A stretch of 64,000 bases of DNA from Plasmodium brasilianum (Eukaryota; Apicomplexa; Aconoidasida; Haemosporida; Plasmodiidae): contig NC_090117.1 of the NCBI RefSeq assembly GCF_023973825.1, positions 62,001 through 126,000 on the forward strand, given 5' to 3'. This document shows positions 13,043 through 26,553 of this stretch, piece after piece. Under the pieces are notes generated by a model that ran no database searches, was not told the origin of the DNA, and saw only the letters and a list, made by a program, of their open reading frames with translations. Positions within the stretch are counted from its first letter, which is position 1, and every line of letters begins with the position of its first letter. Made by a program: the position numbers and the translations under genes.

Positions 13043-14722
13043 TAAATGATAATATATCGACAATAAGATATTTTAGTATTCCCCTATATATTTATTTAAA
13101 TTATATGTTAAAAACATATCTACATTTACATATTTTATTATAAAGTTCAAAAAATTAATATATAACGTTTTTATTAATACATAAATTTTTATTAAATATT
13201 AACAATGAAATAAATAGACATAACATTTTTAATAATACTTCATTTAATAATTGGAACAAGTCAAAACAGTTTTTGTTATAAAAATTTTAGGAAATCTAAT
13301 ATTTTTATAGTTTTTGTTATAACAACTTATAATATATAACTTAAAGAATAAATAATTTTTTATATAAATATTGAACTAGAATATCACCTACAGTGAAATG
13401 TTATTTTTTCTAATAAATTTACTTGAAGTATATTTCTTAGATACCATATAATAATAATAATAAAGCATATATATTTTTCTTTTTAGTAATAATTTCTGGA
13501 TAACCAAAAACATATACTAATAGTTAATCAGATTGTTTTAATTTAACATTTATTATAACATAAATGGAAAAGAACGAAGCAATTATAAATATATTATATA
13601 AATGTACTTATAATAATAAAAATATTATATAAAATAAGAAATGAATTATTCTATTGTTTTTTTCTCCTACTATCATGTATTATTTTAAAATTTTATTCAT
13701 CCATATTTTTCTATCCCTCAAGTATACATATATTTAAACTGTAAATGATATTACCCAATTAGTTTACCATTCAAATTATTTTACATTTTTATTTGTATAT
13801 GGAATTTATTAATTTATAGCTTAACATAACATAAATGTTTTGTTAGAAAAAATATTGCAAAAACACTAGTACACAATTTGTTTTGTTTTAATTATATAAT
13901 TTTAGAATTGTAATATTTTAAAAAATAGGTGAATTAATAAAATATATTAAATTCCTTAAAAAAACACAAAGAAATAAACATTTTCTTCTTCGCTTTATTG
14001 TAGTAATAAATTTTTATAATATATTAAACATAAAATTCATCAAGATAAATATAATAATATTATATACATTTAACTTATGAAAATTTACAAGTATTTAAAG
14101 TACCCACTTTTCACTAGAATTTAAAGAAATTATGAATATTGTGCAATTTCATGTTATATTTCTCTAAATAGCCGTTCTAATTAATATATGACAAACAACA
14201 ATAAATGTTCACTAAATATATACACATATATAAAAAAATTATGAAACCTAAAATGTTATAACCTAAATAATGTACATACATATTGAGGTACAGATGAACT
14301 AATAAAAAATAATATATTAAATTACTAACCCAGTAAAACAAGTAATAATAATATAAATATAATATAATAACTTAAACATAGTTTATTGGTAATTTATATA
14401 CACATACAAATAAAAAAATAAATAAATTATAAATGTATATATTTTTACAGTACTTATACAGAATAAATTATAAAGACGAACAATAAAAAAAATAAAAAAC
14501 TATCCATATTAAGGAAAATATAAATAATTTTAAAAGATTTTATTTAGATTAAAATTAAAAAAAATATAATTCTCATATTACGTATTAAGAGTTTTTACAT
14601 ATATATATTATCAAAAAGATAAAATTACTGTATCCTAATATATAAGCATTCAATATATATATATCCAAGAATTACCCTATTTTTTATTCTTTATATGTAT
14701 TTAGAAATGCTCTTACGTAATT
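13043..14722. other. Intergenic; left part is a duplicated pir upstream region
   Basis: No gene seen. Up to about 13.85 kb it aligns by eye with 31.0-31.7 kb. For example attaacaatgaaataaatag is at about 13198, and the same sequence with one change lies at about 31027. This is the shared upstream region of the two pir copies. The remainder is AT-rich spacer and the 3' flank of the next gene. Confidence 0.5.
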
Positions 14723-15506
14723 TTACTTATTATTACCCTTGTACATATTTTTCAATAATTTACAGTAAGTAACTAATACTGTTAAAATAAATATTGAAAC
14801 AAATATTGTAAGGGATAATGTGGCAGAAAGGCCTTCTAAAATATTATCCTTTGTTAGCATTAATACCACCAATGTAGCAATACTGGACAATATAACTGGA
14901 GTAATAACAAGAATACGCCTTAGAAATTTTTGTGCAAATTCACACTTAACGTTATTTACTTCTTTGTATTCATTATCAAGTGCTTTTACCATTTTAACAT
15001 TATATGTATCATCTAATCCTTTTTTAGGTTTAATAATGGATGGTGATACGTTTTTTTCCTTTTTTGACGATTTTCCTTCTAATTTTCTATGCCGTCCTTT
15101 ATAGTTATTATTATTTGATGTATCAGATGACACTTTAAAGTTTTTTTTAGACATTTTTTTTAAAGGTATGCTTCCATTGGGGCAATGTAAACCTCCTTCT
15201 TCATTTAATAATCTGTCTATTCTTGCATATAATGGATTACTTAGATCAATTTTCTTAATATATGATATTCCATATGTATTTGTCTAAAAATATGAGCAAA
15301 TATTTGATATTAAATAAAAATATAACTATTTTTGCATGAATAAAATATTAATTTTTAAAATTAAAATGTATTATTACAAAAAAATGTATAGAAATTGTTA
15401 AATATAGCAATTATCCTACCTTGTATGAATTCTGATATGTTCGTATTAAAAGGGAAAATGCGCAGAATTTAATGAAGAAAAAGAATTTATTAGCTTGTAT
15501 CATCAT
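14723..15506 (-). CDS. Plasmodium exported protein with canonical PEXEL, family not assigned
   Basis: Exons are complement(join(14723..15283,15420..15506)), giving 215 residues. Exon 1 is 29 codons (MMIQANKFFFFIKFCAF...), hydrophobic. The donor is AAG|gtagga and the acceptor tttttag|ACA, phase 0. Exon 2 is open for 43 codons ahead of the first internal Met and holds a canonical PEXEL, RLLNE, at residues 53-57 within ARIDRLLNEEGG. A basic, Ser/Asn-rich stretch follows, then two membrane segments at about 150-172 and 180-204 with a charged loop between them, and a short basic tail. Cleavage by plasmepsin V after the PEXEL leucine and export to the red cell are expected from the motif. It lacks the fam-l and fam-m signature blocks and does not have their 3' flank block. 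I do not recognise the family. Confidence 0.82.
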
Positions 15507-18500
15507 GTCAAAATTATTTACCGCCGCTAAAACTTATTCTATAATAAAATTATTATTTATATATTTATAAAGCTTTTATTCAGTAGAAGATAGATTATAA
15601 TTCTTTTTTATTGTTTCTGCCACATATATATTTTATAAATTGTATATATTATATAATTATAACATATAATTAAATGTATAAAGAGAAAAAAAAATTTAAA
15701 TGTAATTAGTAAATTTTCTATGTAAATATATTAAAATGATATAAATGGAATAGTTTCTAAAAGAACATTGAATGGTACATAATTAATGCAATTAGACTTG
15801 CTGTAAAGATAATTTACTTGGAAAAAATTTACATATATTTTATTTGCATATTATTTAAATCGTTTGGTTAATTCAGTTAGGTAATTGGATAAAATTTAAT
15901 AAAACTATATAATATAAAATACATAAATTCGTCTTTTAAAAAATATTATTTTTAATATCTTGGTTACGATTAAAATAATAAAAAATCTTTTTAAGTTAAC
16001 TAATGTCTTATAAAAATTATTTTTAAAATAATTTGCTATAAGCAGAATAATTAGAACAAAAATATAGATATACCGTAACAATTATTTAATGGAATTTAAT
16101 TAATCGGAAGTATCAACAATGTCAGCTTTTTGTATATTTTGTGAAAAAACAATTAAAAGTCTGATAGATATGAATTATACGACATTTAAACGAGGTTACT
16201 TTTATTGTCATATAAGATAAATTAAATTTTAATTTTTTAATAATATATATGACATAATTTTCTTGCTCTCTGACTTTTTTCATGGCTTTTAATATTAATT
16301 GAATATATTTAATAATACAACAGTTTACAAATTAATATTAAAACTGAATACATGAACAGACAAATGTTCTTTTCTAATAATCGTTCTATTAAAAAATAAA
16401 ATATAATTAATAAAAAAAAAAAATCAACGAATATTAAAAAATTATTACATGCTAGTTTAATCAATATTTATAAATAATTAATTAACTGACACTTTAATAA
16501 TACTTAAGATGCAATTGTTAGCCATTTTACCTTATAATATCATACATATATTAAGTTGAGAAAATGACTTCATATAGATATGTTTAAACGATTAATCGAA
16601 ATATAAGAATGAATAAATACATGTCCCATTATATGTAATAAAGGAATTAATACTAAAATTATATACATTATTTTTAAATATAGTATTAAAACAGTTTTAT
16701 ATTTTGTGCAATTTTTATTCATATGCTATTATTTACTTATGTTTCTTGAAGCGTTATGAATATATCCTCTTGTTTATTATGTAATTTTTCTACATAAAAA
16801 ATTGATAGTTAGAAAGTAAATTCTTTACTTATATATTTATTAAGTTAGTAATATATCAAATATAGTAATATTTTATAACTTTTTTCATATATATATATAT
16901 ATATGCTTTGTAATAATAACTTTTTTATATTTTGATGCTTAAATATATATCACTCAATATATAAAATATTTCATCATTTCATTTTTAATATATATATATA
17001 TATATTAATTATATAATAAATATCATAAAAATATAGGCATATATTTATTCTATAAAATATTCTATGATTAAATCTGATGATGAATGTATAAAAATTTAAT
17101 GAAAATAACTTTTATATGTAAAACTCTATAATAAATACACTTATTATATATTTATTTTAAATATTATGAATTTCTGCAAATTTCTTTATGAAAATAAGTG
17201 TGCTATGTATTATTAAAAAAAATTTCTTTTTAAAAACATTAAAATTTTTTAGTATTTAAAAAACATTTTAATGTGACGTTTTTATGAAAAATTGTTAAAT
17301 ATATAAAATACATGTATATTTATGACTGTACATAATATTTATTAGCTTTTTCCTGTCAGATCGTTTAATGCAAAACAATAAAATTTAACTTTATTTGAGA
17401 TTAAGGAATTTCTAGACTTCGTTTTTTAAAATAAATCGGTAATGCGGATGATACACAACTTAAAAAAATTCTCTTATATATGTATTTTATATGTACAATA
17501 TTATTTTAAAAAACATTAATAATAATACTGTTATTTTTATCCTGTCAAAAATAAGATGTCATATGGCTCTGTCATAAAGTTAAATAACAAAAAATTTGAG
17601 AAAAATTACATTGAAATTTTTTATTATTTTATACAATTATAACATCTATTTATAAAAAATAATTTCAATATATTCTTCCTTTTTTCTCGAGTAGCTATAT
17701 AACATAATACATATAATAATATAATATAAAAAAAGAGGAGAGAAATTTAATAGTACATTTTTTTGCTTCAAAAATATTTTATTATAATAATAAAAATAAG
17801 ATAAATAATTTCAGTATAAATATGATTTACATCTTATTACTTAAATATTTTAACACCTATAATAATATACTACAGAAAAATAACGATATATCATAAGTTA
17901 ATATTCTATAATTCTTACATAGACTGTTGTACTAACTATAAAAAAGTTGTATATATAGATTTAGAAATATATTATTATCCAAATTAAAGAGATATAATAT
18001 CATAAAAATGTTTTTAGAAATAATTTAAAATAATGATCATATATACTTATTACCCAAAAAATATTTTTATCGCACAATTTAGGTAATATATATTTAGAAA
18101 TAAAAAAGAATATATATCATCTTCTAAGAATAAAGAACGTACTCATGGATGATACATTTGAAATTTTGTTTTATCTTATTTTTTTTATATAAATATTTAG
18201 AATTTAAAATATTTAAATATTAAATTGAATAAATAATGTTTAAACAAATTAAATATATAAAAAAAAAAGGAATATAATATTAATAAATAACATATATATA
18301 TTAAAATAATTTTTATATAGAATCCTAATATACATTTTAACTTTATAATTGTGGGTATCCGGTACCCAATAATATGTTATTGAATAATCTAAAATATGTA
18401 TAACAAAAAAAATAAAATAAAAATACATTTTAAAAATACTAGTAATACGTTATTTATATTGTATTATAATCATTGAAAGAAATTATTTATTAAGGAGTAA

Positions 18501-18904
18501 AACAAAATATATTGCTTAATATTTCATATGGCAATATTTTAATATTTGATATATATAAACTTGTTATTTTATATATATATAAACATGTTTGTATATTCTT
18601 TTGAAACAAGTATTAATAAAACTTTCTTATACATGTTCTAATTCAAAAAGAAAATTATTTATAATTATAATATATATTAAATAAATGAATTTCAATATTC
18701 ATATTTCATACATTTTTTTTTCTTTTATAATACTCATTTTGTAATTAATTTTCTTTATTCCATTCCTATGTAAGATTATTTAATAAATATTTCTTATGGG
18801 TATAATCATATTTCACTTTAACACCATTTTAATATATTTTATGTACTTCCTATCTATTACTGTTGTGTATTATTCTAATATTTTATAGGATTACTCTACG
18901 GTAT
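15507..18904. other. Intergenic spacer with one small open frame
   Basis: Mostly A/T-rich low-complexity sequence. At 16119-16220 (+) an ATG-started 33-codon frame reads MSAFCIFCEKTIKSLIDMN with two CxxC-like cysteines. It has no flanking support and is probably chance or a relic. At 18353-18367 there is a GC-rich near-palindrome, gggtatccggtaccc. Confidence 0.4.
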
Positions 18905-19925
18905 TTTCCATATATATAGAATTTACATATGTATAATATCCTATCGAATCTATTATTTCCTAATAAATAGAGATCTCATATTTATAACTATGAATATCCT
19001 AGTTTTTATTATTTTCCGAAACGTAAATAATAGAACCAATAATATTTCTTTTTATCTGTTATTCTTTATATACGCTGTCTTTTGTCTAGGATTCATTCAT
19101 GCAATTGTGCAGGTACAATACACTATTTTCTATATAATATTATTTTTCATATTCTTCTAGTGCTATCAAATGTACAAATATAAACAGTTATGCTAAATTT
19201 TTTTTATATATTTCTTCATTACTTACTTTATTCTACAATACTTTTACATTTTTTAATGGTTAATCATCTTTATTTTCTTCATTTTCATTTTTATCCAACA
19301 TATTTTGATATCCCTCTGTCAATATCTTATATCAGTCCTATTTCAAATATCTTTCCACAATCATATCCTTATTTGATATCCATTGCATGCCCGAAGCTTT
19401 TTTCCTATATAGTAATGGAACACTTCCAATTGAATTTAAGATATTCTCCTTTAATTTTTCATTGTTTTTTATGTAAGCATATTCTGTTTTCCATACATTT
19501 TTCAAACTATATAACCAATGTTTTTTTTCTATATTTCAGAAAAATTTTTATGTCCTTCCACTCATTTATTCGATCCAATTTTTTGTTTTTTTATTGTAAT
19601 TGCTGCTTTTAATATTTTCAGTTATTAACTCACCATTTCTTAAATTATGATACGTTTAAAATTCCTCTTTTGCAGTAACTTCTAGGTATAATTTTAATAA
19701 TTTTCCTTACTTAAAATCCAATTTGTCATTTTTGAAATTTTCGAGTACTTCCATATGTACTACTACAATAGTTTATGCCCTGTCCTTTTTTAATTTGACG
19801 TATTTAAATTTTTTATCGTTTTATGTTCATGTAATTTTCATCCTCATAAAATATTTTACTAAACAATAATCCATAAGTTACAAGTTCGAACAGAAACTTC
19901 AATCCAGTAGTCCATTTCTCAAACG
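18905..19925 (-). pseudogene. stp1: Decayed STP1 intracellular (tryptophan-rich-like) exon
   Basis: The minus strand, read across several frames, keeps the order of the STP1 C-terminal exon. It runs KFLFELVTYG; KKDRA*TIVVVHMEVLENF; YHNLRNGELITENIKS; SLKNVWKTEYAYIKNNEKL; MQWISNKDMIVERYLK; TEGYQNMLDKNENEENK; EIYKKNLA then LIALEEYEK; and remnants of the end near 18905-18960. These match the same blocks of the STP1 gene at 60536-61642 (for example TIIEIHMQVLEECRNEKW and KQWIFKKGTIIEHYLE). More than ten stops and frameshifts are present. No ectodomain or membrane exon was found upstream, so this is a 3' fragment. A 140-codon open frame on the opposite strand at 19190-19612 is its shadow. Confidence 0.85.
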
Positions 19926-22900
19926 TACTTTAATGTAATTATATCGATATATTATATGGGATTACGATAGTTTACTATTATTGCGCTAATTCATATACTT
20001 TTATAATTAATTCATTGTATATTTTAATTAAATATATTTTATTTTTTTTTTTCAAGTACTGCGTTTTCTTAAAAATATAATATTATGCTAAATAGAAAAG
20101 CACTCTAAATTAATATACAATTGTTATGCATTCTTTTAATGCACCATATTCAATAAAAAAATAAGTGCATTATTTATATTAATCATTTTTATTGATTTCT
20201 TAATATAATAAAAAAAGTATATCAGTTTTTATGGTATTATATTCTGATGCATGCACAATAACTATTATCATAAATAATATTATTTTTCTTAATTTATTAC
20301 TAAGATATATAAAAATATGTTAATGGATTCACAAAATTAAATGTCCACTATTATCATCTCAGAAGCAATAAATATTATTATATTAAATTACCATAACACA
20401 ATTTAAAATGATGTTTAAATTTTAATTCTTTAAAAATTCATGTTAATATATAAATAGATAGAATACTAAAATATATAATATACAATTAAAAATGAAAGTC
20501 TACTTACTATATAAACAAACAGTGGATGCGGAATTTTTAAAGCTCCTAGAAAATATATATAAAAATATTTTTTAAAAATAAATACTTTAAAATAAATTAA
20601 AAAAATACAATTTTATTTGCAAATATGTATTTATTTTATATATTTCAATATATAAAAATATAAAATATTTGGAATAGAACAGATAACAAAATATTACAAT
20701 TTATTATCTTTTATAAAATATATTTTGGATTGCTGAAAATAAATACATATGAAAACTATAAACACAAATATTATTCCTGGAAAAAATGCGTTATGCTAAA
20801 TATACTTATTTTTGATGCAAACAATAATTTATATTATATTTTACATTATTAATATATATGCATTATATGCATAAAATTAAATATTTTAATAGCATACTCT
20901 GGCGTCTAATATTAACTAAAGGGGAAATAAAATAATCTTATTTTATCTAAAATTTTATTATTATGTATATAAATATTCCAATTCACAATTATCCAATTGT
21001 TAATTCAACTTTTTTCTATAACATAAATTCATACATAAATAATTAAAAAATATATAAAACATAATTCACAGGACATGAGATTATAAATTTACAAAACTCT
21101 AATAACTCAAAAATATACTAAATATAACTTCTACGTCTATTTGAATTTAAAGAAGAGCTACATTGTTATATTACATCTAATCACCTAAAGCACTCATATA
21201 TACACTGCATGCAAAATGTTATATTTATCTCTTTTTTAATTAAACCTTTTATATATATATATATATATTTTTCATTTATTCATTTCTATTATAAAGTATC
21301 AATTTAATAATAACTAATTGAAACGTTTTTGTATAAAGCAAAGTTATGTGCATTCACATTTATTACTTTTTATTTCATTAAAAAAAGTGGAATCATTAGT
21401 ATCAAAATGTTAGTAGTACTTAACTTCAATTTTGCACATTTTAAAATGTCTCTAAAACAAAATTATTTCTATTATTAGCACATATGCAAGTAAATTTTCT
21501 TAATAACACAAACATAAAAATAATTTTTTATGCGATTATGCCATATGTATTTATCTACTTTGATTTATTGATAATTGAACATATACATATACATAATTTA
21601 TTCTTAAAATACGATTCCAATAAAATAAAAATAGGGTTCTTTGTTTTATGATCAATAATTACCTATGAATTTTAGTATATTTGTACAGTATATTATTGTA
21701 TTAAAAAAAAGTAAATATAATAGTACAATATATATTTATAACCTTTCATTATAAGATAGATTTAAGTAATTCCTACAAAAATGAATTGAAATCACATATA
21801 AGTAACTAAAATGTTAAATATAGGCTTCTCTTATATAGGTAAAAATATTTATAATCCTCAAAATTAATAATGAGTTATAATTAATTCAATGGTAATAATA
21901 ATATAATTTTTTGATATATCTATAAATTCACAAATGAACTATTCAAAAATTTAAACATCTATGAAATACGAATTATAAAGTAATTATAATGCCATTTATA
22001 ATGCATATTAATTAAATTTTCTTTTTTCAAAAACAAAAAAAAATATGCTTGTTTTATTTCATTGTACACAAAAAGAGATGTATACAATTAAACTAAAACA
22101 AATCATAAATTGTTATTAATTAGGTTACAAAATAATGATTCTGGACTAAAGCTTTAAAGAAATGAAAACAAAGTATTATTTTTTAGATAAAAACGTACCT
22201 TTTGCTACTAATTTAACGAAATTGTAATTCTTAAAAATAAAATGTGAAAATGAAAAAAAAACAAATAGTATTATAATATCGTGTTATATTTATAATGACA
22301 CATTCAAATAATAAGGCTGAATGCAAGAATTTTAATAAATATTACAGACTTCAAAATGTCTTTCATTGAATATCTCTTTAAAACTATTATTTATTCACTA
22401 ATATAAATGTAAACTTTATTTTAAATCCTGAAAATGAAAAAGAAAATTCTTTATATTATTAATTTTCATTCATTTATTTTTATTTTATCTTAGATAAAAT
22501 ATATTAAATTTATATAGATGCAACTAATTAATTTTTACATAAACAAAAAAAACTTTAAATATTAGTACAATTTCTATGTACAAATATTATATATAAAAAA
22601 AAATTATTTTGAGAAGAGTTTAAATAAAAATAAATCAAAATTGTTTAAAAAATTTAAATTAATTATTTAATGCTAAAGGGTTGTAACTTGTTTTTTTATT
22701 TGTCTTATACAAATAAAAATAAATATAATACTAAAAATAAGAAAACTAAATAAGATAAATTAAAATCAAAAATTACTTAATCTGCGTAAAAAGTTTCGTA
22801 CTCATTCAAAAGAAACTACAACATGTAGGAAATGTATACTAATATGTATTTAGAAGCTAACTAGAACTTTTACCGACTTTTAAAAAAATAGTTCAAATTT

Positions 22901-25594
22901 TTTATATAAGTTTTTAGTAGGTTTTCATATTTTGGCTTTATAGTACTAATTATCATCACAGTAAATATAATAGAAAAAAAAATACATTATTATTAAAAAT
23001 ATTATTTAATATATAAGATATAGCATAGTATGTAACTCAGAGTAATGCATGTACTCTTACATACTCTAATATATTAATAAAATTAAATATACAGATTCTA
23101 AAAAATATATGAATTTAAGTATATAATTGAAAGTTCTATATAATGAGTTACTTTGTTTTATAAAAATTCTACAATATTATAATTTGTATATAAATTGGAA
23201 TAAAATTTATTATTATTTAATGTAATATTTAAAATTTCATATATTCTGTATCTTTTTCCATATAAAAAGGTATATATATTTATATTTGGAAAAATAATAT
23301 TTTATCTGATAAAAGAAAAATATATTTAGAATAAAACGATTATGTGCAATTCAATAATATTAAAAATAATTATGGACATATCATATCACAAAAAAATGAT
23401 AAATTTTAAAAATATAACCTATATAAAAAAATTACAAAACATATTTAATAATATTGAAGATATACTAATTGTTTTGATAGTAAAACATAGAAAGAACTCA
23501 TAATATACTACTTTTTATAAATACATACTACTAAGTTAATATTTTAAAAGGAAAAATAAACAAATAATTAATTATTTAATATAATTAATATTTTTAAGAA
23601 CATAATTATATCTTGTTATTTTTATTTTTCGTATATTAAAATTCAATGACAAGTAATTATAAATTTATTATGTCTAAAAAATTATAGTTACAACTGTAAA
23701 AAAAAAATATAACATTTAGAATATTTTATTTGTATTACTAAAGGTTACAAAAATTAACATAATTATATTTTTATTCCATTACATTATCTGTACGTATTTT
23801 TTAATATCCGTAATGATACATATATAATATCAATTTGGAAATTATATTTTTTATAAACACGTATATAAATAAGTTAAAAAACATTATTTATGAAAAAAAA
23901 CTTTAACGAATAAAAAAATGTAAAAAAAACATCTTATAACATATATTATAAAATGAATTACAGAAATATAAAGGATTTATTTAATAACAATATGTGAATT
24001 AATTCGCATTCTCAAGTATGTTTAGGAGCACGTAATCTTACTAAAATATTTTTCTTTTTCCTATATATTTTATAGATATATTTATGGATTTATTTGTTTA
24101 ATTTTGTCAATAATAAAAACACATTTATTTTTTTGTTATCAATACATTTTATCATACATCCTTAATGATCCTAAAATAGAATTATATCACAATTACGTAT
24201 GTACAATGAAATAACTATAATACAAATAACCTCCTATTTATTGCAACATTATAGCAATACTCAAAATTAACAATTCTTTACTTAAAATTTCTATTGTAAA
24301 TTAATCTAAACAGTAAATACTGAATATTTCTCATGATCTAAATAATAGCCTCTAAATTACACTAAATATTCAATACATCTACATTTAATGTATATAAAAA
24401 AATATTACCCTTCTCTTACTATTATTATATTTTAGATATTATAATTATTTATATAAAGAAATCAATAATTCTTAATATAACCTATATTATTTGTAAAAAA
24501 TTTTAAATTATATCTATTAGTCATTTAATATATTTAGAAATATACTAAATTTAAAAATATATATTTATTTAAATTTAAAATAATGACAACTTATATTTTT
24601 ACAGATACGTAATAAAGTGTTATATATACGTTATAATCAAAAAGTAAAGGGAATGATTTCTATATAATATCTATAGTTTATATTTAAATTTAATTCATTA
24701 ATTTAATCTTCGAATGGCATAAAAATAGAAAACAAAATATAACTTTATTTATATATTAATTTTCAGTATGATGTGTATCTAATTTTTTCAATATTTAGTT
24801 AACACTACAAATAGGAGCAATAATAATATAATGCTTGTTTTTAATTGTTCACTTAATTATAAATATTTTGAGTCTTTAAGTTAGTAAAAAATGATAAGTA
24901 AACCATAAATAAAAAGCATATTACTTTATTATATATGTATTATTTCATACTTATACTAAAAATATCTAAACATCTATTAAAATAATTTTTACATTTAGTA
25001 TTTTTTATAACGTATTTCACGTAAAACATATTTTATTGAATAAATATTATGCTTTTTCATAGATAAAAAATATGTGTATAGATAGCAAGGCAACAAAAAT
25101 CATTTACTTCCTTTCTAAAAATACAAAACAAAAAAGATATATCGTTTGCTTAAAAATAATAATTTTTCATAATAATATCAAAAAATTATAATTTTAGATT
25201 AATAAGTTATAAAAGCAATTACCACATTTTAGTTCAATATAAATGCTTACTCGTCAATTAAATTATATGATTTTTTCTATTATATACTCGTTTTAACGCA
25301 GATACATATATATTTTATGAAATTTGATTTAAATCCAAAAAGACGTATATTATACCATAATATCTATTCACCCCGAAATTGTGCGTTCAGGTAGAAACTA
25401 AAAAATATTAAAACATTCAAATTTACAAAAAATTAATAATATATTTATTTAGCGTTGTATATCAAAAAGGCCTCATATATATAGCTAGAATTTATATAAA
25501 TAATTGTATGTTTCTTTATTAATTATATAAATATACTACTGGTATAACTTACTATAGAAGTCATATTTATATAAGGACATGTATTTCTAAATGC
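19926..25594. other. Long gene-free spacer
   Basis: 5.7 kb without a recognisable gene or open frame. The ectodomain of the STP1 relic would be expected in the left part but nothing readable remains. The right end carries the fam-m 3' flank block at 25411-25430. Confidence 0.5.
25411..25430 (-). promoter_or_regulatory. Conserved 3' flank block of the second fam-m gene
   Basis: aaacattcaaatttacaaaa on the + strand, about 165 bases past the stop. It is the best example of the shared downstream block. Confidence 0.45.
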
Positions 25595-26553
25595 TTATTT
25601 ACCGTTTCTGTACTTAATTTTTTCATATTTTTTAATTTTCTTATGGTAGTAAACAACAATTAATATGAATATGACTCCTAACATAAAAAAAGGCACAATA
25701 TATAATAGAAAGTCAAATAATTTCATTAATACAAAAGTACCATGATTACTTTCACTAACAGTATCTGCAGCACCCTTTGCCCATTTTAAATAGGGATACA
25801 ACACACTAATAATAGACTTCAAACTGGTTAATTCCTTCAATCCTAAAAGATCCATTAACCATCTATTTTGTCCATCACTCATTGAATAATCTAATATGGG
25901 TAATACAGATAACGACAAAAAAAATATTAAAGGAAGAGCAAGTCGCAATCCGCATTTTTTACGTATTAGTTTTTTGTAAGTCTTATTACTAATTGTCCTA
26001 TTTTTTTTAAGAAAATCTTCAAAATCAAGTTCTTTGAATATCTTTTTTTCTATATAGGAATATTTCTTTGTTTCAAATATATTAGATTTATTTTTAATAG
26101 CTTGTTTATAATGCCCCTCATTTTTTGAAAAATTATAATTTAATTGATTTTTTTCACATGTTGCCTCCTTTTCGTTATAAAACATTTTTTTTTTTTCATT
26201 CTTTCCATTTTTCGATATATATTCTTTTATACCTATAACATTTAAATCTTCTTCCTGTTTATATTTTGCTAGTAGTCTATAATTTCTCGAATATAACTCA
26301 TTACCATGCTTATAGTCCTCATCCAGATATTTATTAAAGATACCCTAAAAAAAAAAAGTAAATATATATTATTATTTATGAAAAAAATAATAATTCAAAC
26401 AGTATTAACAAACATAAAATACTGATTTATTTATAATACATATACGCATAAATATCATTATTATACCATATCACTCCTGAAATGATATATCCAATATAAA
26501 GGAATTAACGTAGTAATTTTAATAAGTAGTACTGATTTTAGTTTTTGTTCCAT
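25595..26553 (-). CDS. fam-m: fam-m exported protein, two exons
   Basis: Exons are complement(join(25595..26344,26467..26553)), giving 278 residues. Exon 1 is 29 codons (MEQKLKSVLLIKITT...). The donor is ATG|gtataa and the acceptor ttttag|GGT, phase 0. PEXEL-like RLLAK is at 52-56. A run of 12 A at 26185-26196 (coding strand) lies inside the exon but the frame is kept across it. The fam-m signature KKYSYIEKKIFKELDFEDFL is followed by membrane segments at about 164-181 and 239-262 and the tail YYHKKIKKYEKIKY. It is expected to be exported to the red cell; the function is unknown. With the pir at 29918 it repeats the arrangement of the fam-m/pir pair at 7.3-13 kb. Confidence 0.9.

Noticed and set aside
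14820..15104. 94-codon + strand frame
   Set aside because: Antisense to the exported-protein exon 2 with PEXEL and two membrane segments.
19190..19612. 140-codon open frame on the + strand
   Set aside because: It is F/Y/I/L/S-rich and lies antisense to the STP1 relic, whose minus-strand reading preserves many STP1 blocks in order.
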